A stretch of DNA of 64,000 nt from Pirellulimonas nuda (lineage in GTDB: Bacteria > Planctomycetota > Planctomycetia > Pirellulales > Lacipirellulaceae): the NCBI RefSeq assembly GCF_007750855.1, contig NZ_CP036291.1, positions 124,001 through 188,000 of the forward strand, written 5' to 3'. Under the pieces are notes generated by a model that saw only the letters and a program-made list of their open reading frames with translations, did no database searches and was not told the origin of the DNA. Both the position numbers and the translations under genes were made by a program. This document shows positions 57,790 to 64,000 of the stretch, piece after piece (position 1 is the first letter of the stretch; every line of letters begins with the position of its first letter).

Positions 57790-58713
57790 CTACTCTTTCG
57801 CGATCGCCACCGTGACGAAGCGATCGTTCCGCAGCTCCGCTTCTCCCTGCCAGCGGTAGGCGCACAGCGGGCCGCCCTTCGCCACGCTGTAGTCGACGCA
57901 GGCTGCGTTGGGGCTCATCAGCTTCGGATCGCCGGTCATCCAGTAGTGACCGAAGAACACGGGCGGGGCGCTGGCGGGGTAGAGCTCGACTGCTGGAACC
58001 ATTCCCGCCGGCTGGTCGTCGACTAGTTCGAGGGCCGGCAGGGCGTACTGTCCGAACGTCAGGCCCACAGGATCGAGGAACCACCGGACCCGTGAGCGGC
58101 GGCGGGCGTGGCCGTCCTTGTCGTCGTAGGTCATCCCGGCCGGCAACGGCGCCTCCGGGCCCTTCAGCACGTGCTCAACGGCGTTGAAGAGGGCGGTCCC
58201 CTGGGAAGTCGCTTCGGCCATGAAGCCGTCTGAGACGCCCCCGTACCGCCCGAGGCCCGCTTCGAGCGTCTTGATGCCTGCCGGGTCCCAGCAGGCGTGG
58301 ACGACGCGGACGCGGCCCAGGTCGAGCCACAGCGGCAGCGTGCGGAACCAGGCGAGCATGTCCGCACGCTCGGCCCCCTCGATCTGCTTGAGTGTTGCGG
58401 CGTGCTGGTGCGTGTTCTTGTCGTTGTGGGCCCGCAGGAACTCACCGGGCCTGCCCGGGGCAGGGGTGTGGTAGGCGAGTGCGTTGAACTCGTGGTTGCC
58501 CATGGTGGCTAGCGCGGCGCCGGAGTCGACCATCGCCCGCACGATGGCAAGCGCCTGGCGGATCGCGGGGCCGCGGTCAATGAAGTCGCCGACGAACACG
58601 GCCTGGCGGCCGTCGTGGGCGTAGCCCGCTCCGTCGCAGCGGTAACCGAGCTTGTCGAGCAACGCCTCCAGGTGGGCGGCGTGGCCGTGGATGTCGCCGA
58701 TGATGTCGTACAT
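57790..58713 (-). CDS. PrpE-like metallophosphatase
   Basis: A 307-residue calcineurin-like phosphatase with IIGDIHGHAAHLEALLD, FVGDFIDRGPAIRQAL, TMGNHEFNALAYH and a later VFFGHYWMTGD. It resembles PrpE-type bis(5'-nucleosyl)-tetraphosphatases and protein phosphatases, and differs from the phosphatase at 26.4 kb. ATG at 58713 is used (MYDIIGDIHG); a GTG at 58737 is possible. It is the last gene of the element, 237 bases from attR. Confidence 0.82.
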   Translation of the reverse strand: MYDIIGDIHGHAAHLEALLDKLGYRCDGAGYAHDGRQAVFVGDFIDRGPAIRQALAIVRAMVDSGAALATMGNHEFNALAYHTPAPGRPGEFLRAHNDKNTHQHAATLKQIEGAERADMLAWFRTLPLWLDLGRVRVVHACWDPAGIKTLEAGLGRYGGVSDGFMAEATSQGTALFNAVEHVLKGPEAPLPAGMTYDDKDGHARRRSRVRWFLDPVGLTFGQYALPALELVDDQPAGMVPAVELYPASAPPVFFGHYWMTGDPKLMSPNAACVDYSVAKGGPLCAYRWQGEAELRNDRFVTVAIAKE

Positions 58714-58870
58714 GCTGCCCGAGGGGTTGGCGGCCACCGTGAGGCATTAGGGGGCTAGCCGCCCTGCACGAGGCTCACGATCAGCTCGCGGATCTGCTCC
58801 GGGGTGAGCGCCTCGCGGAGCTGCTCAACGACCGGTCCGAGGCCGCCGGATTGCACCATTTCGGTCAAGC

Positions 58871-58892
58871 TGGTGCAAGCGTTAGTGCAAGC
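58871..58892. promoter_or_regulatory. Candidate integrase arm-type sites, right arm
   Basis: A 22-bp exact copy of 37453-37474 with GTGCAAGC at 58873-58880 and 58885-58892, 58 bases inside attR. Matching repeats in both arms fit integrase arm binding. Confidence 0.5.
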
Positions 58893-58949
58893 TTCGCAGA
58901 GCGTTGACGTAAGTTCCTTACTGGTATTGGGGTTAGGAACAGTCTCCAG

Positions 58950-58996
58950 CGGATTGCAAATCCGACATCCCCGGTTCGAATCCGGGCGGCGCCTCT
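58950..58996. repeat. attR, 47-bp direct repeat
   Basis: Identical to 37291-37337. It is the chromosome's original tRNA-Cys 3' part, left without its 5' half after integration. It marks the right end of the element. Confidence 0.95.
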
Positions 58997-59010
58997 GGTT
59001 TCTGGGCCGG

Positions 59011-59395
59011 CTCCAGTTGGCTCCGCCAACATGTCGCTCGGCTGGGTTTCTGGGCCGGGTTGGGTTGGCTCTCGCCGACACCTCGCTCGGCGCTGCGTTT
59101 CTGCCGGCTCCAGTTGGCTCCGCCAACATGTCGCTCGGCTGGGTTTCTGGGCCGGGTTGGGTTGGCTCTCGCCGACACCTCGCTCGGCGCTGCGTTTCTG
59201 CCGGCTCCAGTTGGCTCCGCCAACATGTCGCTCGGCTGGGTTTCTGGGCCGGCTTGGGTTGGCTCTCGCTGACACCTCGCTCGGCGCTGCGTTTCTGCCG
59301 GCTCCAGTTGGCTTTGCCGACGTGTCGCTCGTCGTTCGGTTTTCTGGCTGGCTTGGGTTCTTTGGCCGGCTCGCGTTGGCTGTCGCCGGCGGCTT
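59011..59395. repeat. 97-bp tandem repeat beside attR
   Basis: Near-identical copies begin at 59011, 59108 and 59205, and a diverged one at 59302. Each 97-bp unit is two related halves of about 48 bp (TTGGCTCCGCCAACATGTCG and TTGGCTCTCGCCGACACCTC). Since 97 is not a multiple of 3, all frames cycle and the overlapping open frames are not genes. The following stretch to 59964 also has no gene. Confidence 0.9.
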
Positions 59396-59530
59396 TCTTT
59401 GTCGAGGTTTCTGGCTCGGCTGAGTTTTGTCCTTTTGTCCGCTGGTTTGCGGGGCGATTTTCGGACAAAACCCCTACCGCTGCTTCTCCGGGCCGTTCCG
59501 GGGTTGGTTGGCGCTGCTGGGTGGTTCTGG

Positions 59531-59964
59531 TGCCGATGCTGTGGGTCTGCTTCTAAGTTCTTGAAGTGGAACTGCTTACGTCGACGGCTGGGTTGGCGGT
59601 TTGTTGTTGTTGCTGGGGGACGCTTGATGCTGGGTTGGGGGCGCCGGGGCGCCGGCCGACCGTAGGTCGGCGGACATTGGCTTGTTGGGGGACAGTTTGC
59701 CCCTGCGAGCGGACACTTCTGGGACAAAACCCCGCGCTGTTTGCCATCTGCGACGCCGCCCTGCCGCCGCGCGCAGCGCCGCCGGCACGGCCTCCCCGCA
59801 GGGACGTCGCTGGCGTCCCCATTTTCTCCGAAGGGGTGGCTATTTGCGAGTCAAAAGTGGGGAGGCGCCTGGGTAGGCCGATCGCTCCGCGAGCGGCGTC
59901 GTGTCGCGGGGCGACACGGCTACACGCGGGCTCACTTGTTTGGGCGCCGGGGCCGTCTAGGCTA
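59531..59964. other. Noncoding stretch before the methyltransferase gene
   Basis: It contains a GGCCGACCGTAGGTCGGCGG palindrome (about 59653-59673), whose words also occur near 20.35-20.41 kb. The frame is open into the methyltransferase from 59566 but has no protein character before 59965. Confidence 0.5.
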
Positions 59965-60696
59965 ATGCCTATGACGATCACCCGCTCTGTCGCTGTTCTG
60001 CTGGCGTGCTCGCTCTGCGCGGCCGCCCTCGCCAAGGCGCCCGCCGATGGCGTCTACCTCGGACGCGAGATTGCTCGCACCATGCACTTCGCGGGGGCGC
60101 CGTGGTTGGTGCGCAATTCGCGGGAGCGAGAGGAGGAGCCCGCCAGGCTGCTTTCGGCGCTGGGCGTACGACGCGGAGACGTGGTCTGCGACCTGGGGTG
60201 CGGCAACGGGTTTTATAGTTTGCTGCTGGCCGGGCTGGCGGCGCCCGGCGGCGAGGTGATCGCGGTCGATATCCAGCCGGAGATGCTCGACCTGCTACGC
60301 GAGCGTGCCGAGGCGCGCGGCGTGACCAACATCCGCCGGGTGCTGGGGGGGGAGGCCGACCCGAAGCTCCCCGCGGGGGAGATCGACCTGGTGCTGATGG
60401 TCGACGTCTACCACGAGCTGTCCGACCCCGCCGCGATGCTGGCGGCGGTGCGCGCGTCGCTCAAGCCCACGGGGCGCGTGGCGCTGGTAGAGTTCCGCGC
60501 CGAAGACCCCGCGGTGCCCATCAAGCCGCTGCACAAGATGACCCAGGCGCAGTGCGTCCGCGAGTTCACCGCCAACCAGTACAAACCGGTGGGCCAGTTC
60601 GACGGGCTGCCGTGGCAGCACGTGTTGTTCTTTGCGCGGGATGACTCGCCGCTGGAGGGGGTGGAGATCAAACCTTGGGAAGGGGGCGACGATTAA
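59965..60696 (+). CDS. Exported class I SAM-dependent methyltransferase
   Basis: A 243-residue protein with a signal peptide (RSVAVLLACSLCAAALA) and a class I methyltransferase fold: motif I VVCDLGCGNGFYSLLLA, acidic loop VIAVDIQPEMLDLL, motif IV IDLVLMVDVYHEL and VALVEFRAED. A methyltransferase outside the cytoplasm is unusual because SAM is cytoplasmic; however, similar predicted exported methyltransferases are seen in planctomycetes. The ATG at 59965 (or 59971) creates the signal peptide. Confidence 0.8.
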   Translation: MPMTITRSVAVLLACSLCAAALAKAPADGVYLGREIARTMHFAGAPWLVRNSREREEEPARLLSALGVRRGDVVCDLGCGNGFYSLLLAGLAAPGGEVIAVDIQPEMLDLLRERAEARGVTNIRRVLGGEADPKLPAGEIDLVLMVDVYHELSDPAAMLAAVRASLKPTGRVALVEFRAEDPAVPIKPLHKMTQAQCVREFTANQYKPVGQFDGLPWQHVLFFARDDSPLEGVEIKPWEGGDD

Positions 60697-61850
60697 CCAC
60701 AGTGGCGCGGAGGGCACGAAGACGGACGGAGGAAGGAACCGCCGATGGACGCGGATAGACGCCGATGAACGCGGAGGGTGGCTGGGGTCGGAGGCGTCAG
60801 CCGGAGCCCCCAGCAGGGGCTGCAACAACCTTCGCCTCTCAATCGCGACCGCCTGGGGGCTCCGGCTTCGCCTGCGACCCCAGGCACCCGGCGACGATTA
60901 ACCACAGTGGCGCGGAGGGCACAGAGACGGACGGAGAAGGAACCGCCGATGGACGCGGATGAACGCCGATGAACGCGGAGGGTGGCTGGGGTCGGAGGCG
61001 TCAGCCGGAGCCCCCAGCAGGGGCTGCAACTACCTTCGCCTCTCAGTGGCGACCGCCTGGGGGCTCCGGCTTCGCCTGCGACCCCAGGCACCCGGCGACG
61101 ATTAACCACGGAGTCACGGAGGGCACAGAGACGGACGGAGAAGGAGCCGCCGATGGACGCGGATAGACGCCGATGAACGCGGAGGGTGGCTGGGGTCGGA
61201 GGCGTCAGCCGGAGCCCCCAGCAGGGGCTGCAACTACCTTCGCCTCTCAGTCGCGACCGCCTGGGGGCTCCGGCTTCGCCTGCGACCCCAGGCACCCGGC
61301 GTGGCGCCATGCTCCACGCTTGCCGCGGGCACGTGCGGCTCGGAAACGTAACCGCCCTGCAGGTGCTGCATGTCCACGCGAGCGTGGACATGGCGCCCGG
61401 CTCCATGAGCCAGTGTTGCGGCCGTGGGGTGGGACGACGGACCACCACAGATCCACGGAGGGCACAGAGACGGACGGAGAAGGAACCGCCGATGGACGCG
61501 GATAGACGCCGATGAACGCGGAGGGTGGCTGGGGTCGGAGGCGTCAGCCGGAGCCCCCAGCAGGGGCTCGAACCACCCACGCCGCTCAGTGGCGACCGCC
61601 TGGGGGCTCCGGCTTCGCCTGCGACCCCAGGCACCCGGCGACGATTAACCACAGTGGCGCGGAGGGCACGAAGACGGACGGAGGAAGGAACCGCCGATGG
61701 ACGCGGATAGACGCCGATGAACGCGGAGGGTGGCTGGGGTCGGAGACGTCAGCCGGAGCCCCCAGCAGGGGCTCGAACTACCCACGCCTCTCAGTGGCGA
61801 CCGCCTGGGGGCTCCGGCTTCGCCTGCGACCTCAGGCACTCGGCGCTCCG
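60691..61850. repeat. Array of about five 204-bp repeats with large hairpins
   Basis: Copies begin at 60691, 60896, 61100, about 61438 and 61643. Each unit has a word section (AACCACAGTGGCGCGGAGGG, GGACGCGGATAGACGCCGAT) and a big hairpin; in copy 1 the arms are 60782-60813 and 60853-60883. Copy 3 is followed by a ~135-bp insertion (about 61303-61437) with a perfect 11-bp hairpin CATGTCCACGC/GCGTGGACATG at 61369-61392. Open frames on both strands are side-effects of the repeat. No gene is supported here. Confidence 0.93.
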
Positions 61851-61869
61851 TTGCATCTGATGGTTCGAC

Positions 61870-62439
61870 TTACTTCGCGTGTTCCGAGGTCGTGTACGGC
61901 GACAAACCGTCGATCGTTTTCCAGGCATGCATAAAACTCAGAATGCCGTTGATTGCACCGTCGGGCAATTTCTCAGTCCGCGCAAAATACTCGAATGTGT
62001 ACGGCGAGGTCCGCACATCGATGTTTAGTTTCGGGGAAGTGATGGAAACGATTTCGACGTCGTCAACGCAAAACGGAATCGCAGCCAACCCATTCAAGTC
62101 AATTCCCCGAATCGCGTTGACTATCTCATCGACTTGCGAATCGGTAATCGTCGTGGTTCGCAGCTCTCGCTTCCGTCTGTGATGCGGAGTGTACCAGTTT
62201 ATGTCTTGCTGTACCGATCCATCGAGGTAGACCGACGTCTCCCACGAAGTAAGATCGTCGGCGAACCCAGGATGAAAATGCGCGCTTACGGCAAGCGAAT
62301 CCGAATACTGACGCTCCGAAGTGACGCGTTCCATCTGCTTGAAGCATGGCATACAGAGTCCACCCGTTTCCATCGTGGTGGAAAGCAAGATCTCCGCATC
62401 GCATTCAGTGCAGCGCGCTTTTTCGATGGTTGGATCCAT
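61870..62439 (-). CDS. Hypothetical protein with N-terminal zinc knuckle
   Basis: A 189-residue protein. A CxxC...CxxC zinc ribbon opens it (CTECDAEILLSTTMETGGLCMPC), followed by mixed alpha/beta sequence (VDEIVNAIRGIDLNGLAAIPF, VEIVSITSPKLNIDVRTSPY). No catalytic motif or membrane span. GC content is lower than in the core genes. Unknown family. The 274-base gap on its right (62440-62713) has a repeated CAACGTAACG word and no supported gene. Confidence 0.6.
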   Translation of the reverse strand: MDPTIEKARCTECDAEILLSTTMETGGLCMPCFKQMERVTSERQYSDSLAVSAHFHPGFADDLTSWETSVYLDGSVQQDINWYTPHHRRKRELRTTTITDSQVDEIVNAIRGIDLNGLAAIPFCVDDVEIVSITSPKLNIDVRTSPYTFEYFARTEKLPDGAINGILSFMHAWKTIDGLSPYTTSEHAK

Positions 62440-62713
62440 TCAATTGGGCAAACTTGTTTGTAGAATGACCAACGTAACGCCTGTAGGCTACAAGATGGTC
62501 AACGTAACGGGCAGGCGGGCGAACCTCGTAAGTCCGTAGTGCAGGTGGTCCCACCGGCGAGGCGCCCTTGGCCACGGCGAGGTTCTTCAAGGCCGGCGGT
62601 TCACCTACCTTTCGGGCCAGCGTTCGGTTGCGTGCTGTGGGCGTTAACGGTAGGTGAATCCGACGGCGTTGGTAAAGGATCCAGTGGCACGCACGACCAC
62701 CTGTTCTACATGG

Positions 62714-63313
62714 CTATCGCGCCATACCTGGTTCTTTCGATCGCGGATACGGCGCTTCAACGACAACATTTGGCAGTTCGGATTCTAGCCTCGCGATCCA
62801 CTCGTCTTCCATCATGTGCTCAATCCGCACTTTCTTCAGTTGCGGAAACTCTTTCAGTATCAGGAAATCTTCTGGGAGCAGATCGGGCATTTCGAACTGG
62901 AGATCGTCAATCGGAAGCGATCGTGCGGCCAAGAGCAACTCCTTGGTTCCGTTCGTGCAATAAAATGTCATCGAGGTGACGTTCTTAAGTTTCGAGACGG
63001 ACGGTGCGTCAGCAGGGTCAATGTCACTCATGAAAAAATCGACATTGGTAACCCGTCGTCGACAGTCTGGATCATTTGCCAGCATGGGAAGAAGTTTGGA
63101 ATCCATCACAGATGCTCTTGTGCTCCCTCGTTTGACGAGGTCAAACGATTTCTGTCGCCGTTCTGCTTGCTGTCGCTGAGCGTGTAGGTGCGCTTGCTGC
63201 CGCGCGGATTTGATCGCGAACGTCAAACCGACGATGGCAATACAGACAATGCTTACAACGACGACGACGCGAAGCATAGGGCTGCGCTTGCGATTGTCCT
63301 CAGCGGCGGTCAT
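62714..63313 (-). CDS. Membrane-anchored protein with LRR-like region, unknown function
   Basis: A 199-residue protein with one N-terminal span (RVVVVVSIVCIAIVGLTFAI), a basic Gln/Arg-rich stalk and a C-terminal part with repeated leucine-rich turns (LKNVTSMTFYC, LPIDDLQFEMPDLLPEDFLILKEFPQLKKVRIEHM). It could be a degenerate LRR-like domain on the outer side of the membrane. Same strand as its neighbours. Function unknown. Confidence 0.55.
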   Translation of the reverse strand: MTAAEDNRKRSPMLRVVVVVSIVCIAIVGLTFAIKSARQQAHLHAQRQQAERRQKSFDLVKRGSTRASVMDSKLLPMLANDPDCRRRVTNVDFFMSDIDPADAPSVSKLKNVTSMTFYCTNGTKELLLAARSLPIDDLQFEMPDLLPEDFLILKEFPQLKKVRIEHMMEDEWIARLESELPNVVVEAPYPRSKEPGMAR

Positions 63314-63478
63314 ATCGGATTGCTCGCGAACGATTGGGGTAACGGGGGGCTAGGAGAAGAGCTTGACTTCAGAACCGACTGCGCCGAGGCCTCCCGTTCA
63401 CAGATTTGTTGCGTGGCGAGTTCTTATCCGGCGTTGTTTCAATTGTCGAGGGGTCGCAAAACCAGTTCCCGCATTCCG

Positions 63479-63775
63479 TCATAAATCCTGTTCGTCGATG
63501 ATGTAGATGACGAATTCGTTGGCCAGAGGTTTCTTCCACATGATTCGAAGGCATTTTGGGCACTCGTAAAGCAGGCCGACATTTGAGGCGATTAGCTGCG
63601 TGTGCTTTTGATGCGTGTCCGTTGAGAACGGCGTTTGAGTCTCATCGAGTGTTTGGAGTGCAATCTCTGCGTCGAGCACGTCGTCGAACGACGTGTCCGG
63701 AATGGTTTGCCAACCATCATCCGGGATCGGCGACAAGTTGTGAACGTATCCGCACGGACAAAGAAGCTTTGGCAC
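63479..63775 (-). CDS. Small zinc-ribbon protein of unknown function
   Basis: A 98-residue protein with an N-terminal CPCGYVHNLSPIPDDGW and a later YECPKCLRIMW, which together give a CxC ... CxxC metal site. The C-terminal VIYIIDEQDL is short. It resembles small immunity-like or regulatory zinc proteins but matches none that I can name. It is on the minus strand with two other unknown genes. Confidence 0.55.
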   Translation of the reverse strand: MPKLLCPCGYVHNLSPIPDDGWQTIPDTSFDDVLDAEIALQTLDETQTPFSTDTHQKHTQLIASNVGLLYECPKCLRIMWKKPLANEFVIYIIDEQDL

Positions 63776-64000
63776 TCAATGTTCCTTTAGCCACGTAACT
63801 TAGTACTAGCCAGAAAGGTTCTGCATCAGCCCGGTTTACACAACGTTGCTCAAGATAGGCCTCCGGCGCTGGCAGGTCCAGGCAATCTGCTACGGCCTGA
63901 AACGCCAATGCACGCTCCGCCCCAAGAACTGCCGCCATCGCCCATCCCTTCCCCCCTCCGCGTCTCTGCGCCTCTGCGAGAGACTTCGTCCGTGCCTCTC

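Noticed and set aside
58755..59468. 237-codon minus-strand open frame over attR and the tandem repeat
   Set aside because: Most of it is the 97-bp repeat translated in shifting frames, and its RRRPDSNRGCRICNP peptide is antisense tRNA, as in the integrase tail. A short C-terminal piece (LTPEQIRELIVSLVQGG) looks protein-like but is too short to call.
60693..61652. Repetitive open frames on both strands (up to 319 codons)
   Set aside because: They come from the 204-bp DNA repeat, and the repeat is palindromic and also noncoding in form. No ribosome-binding site or domain is seen.
59011..61850. Possible CRISPR arrays
   Set aside because: The repeats are long (97 and about 204 bp), contiguous and without unique spacers, and no cas genes are present.
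62440..62713. Possible gene remnant with repeated CAACGTAACG word
   Set aside because: Short frames on both strands lack motifs, and the repeat is only two copies.
63717..63938. 73-codon minus-strand frame at the window's right end
   Set aside because: It overlaps the zinc-ribbon gene start in another frame and shows no domain. It could be a fragment but is not supported enough.

Overview
The window looks like a GC-rich chromosome segment of a planctomycete, most likely a Pirellulales-type bacterium. This is inferred from a HYExAFE-family gene, an NPYESP-motif membrane protein, exported proteins of planctomycete style, and long repetitive gaps between single genes. No 16S rRNA gene is present to confirm it.

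Region 1 (1-36.9 kb) is ordinary chromosome. It starts inside aceE (pyruvate dehydrogenase E1) followed by aceF (E2). Next come a STAS protein, an alpha/beta hydrolase and a four-gene cluster (coiled-coil protein, membrane FGE/SUMF1-domain protein, zinc-ribbon P-loop GTPase, small protein). Then asnS, a membrane J-domain protein and the translation operon rpsB-tsf-pyrH-frr on the minus strand, which is interrupted by a four-helix-bundle (23S IVP-like) gene. After that come a double-domain SppA peptidase, a uracil/hypoxanthine DNA glycosylase, a cysteine-cluster protein, hisS, a DegT aminotransferase, and a cytochrome bd-like oxidase whose subunit I carries a fused cytochrome c. The region ends with a peroxiredoxin, a DUF1579 protein, a phosphatase, a TVP38 protein with a flavin disulfide reductase, acetolactate synthase, a Phd/YoeB toxin-antitoxin pair, an aldehyde dehydrogenase and gdhA.

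Region 2 (37,291-58,996) is an integrated element of about 21.7 kb. Its ends are a 47-bp perfect direct repeat of the 3' part of tRNA-Cys(GCA). The tyrosine integrase lies at the tRNA end and its 3' end runs antisense into the tRNA. The replication/regulation half is on the minus strand: XRE regulator, zinc-ribbon proteins, D5-like primase-helicase and an AlpA-like HTH protein. The cargo half is defence-like: a serine recombinase that has lost its catalytic residues, a complete type I restriction-modification system (hsdM-hsdS-hsdR plus a YgjP-like metallopeptidase) with a Panacea/HigB2-like toxin-antitoxin pair on the opposite strand between hsdS and hsdR, a protein of about 690 aa with a PD-(D/E)xK-like nuclease motif, a DUF3800-like protein and a PrpE-like phosphatase. 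No capsid, tail or conjugation genes are seen. The layout resembles a P4-like satellite or a small integrative element devoted to defence.

Region 3 (59-64 kb) is repeat-rich chromosome: a 97-bp tandem repeat beside attR, an exported methyltransferase, an array of about 204-bp repeats that each contain a large hairpin, and three small minus-strand genes of unknown function.

Many chromosomal gaps hold imperfect inverted repeats built from shared words, and a 58-bp palindrome occurs three times. I see neither class inside the element, which supports its foreign origin.
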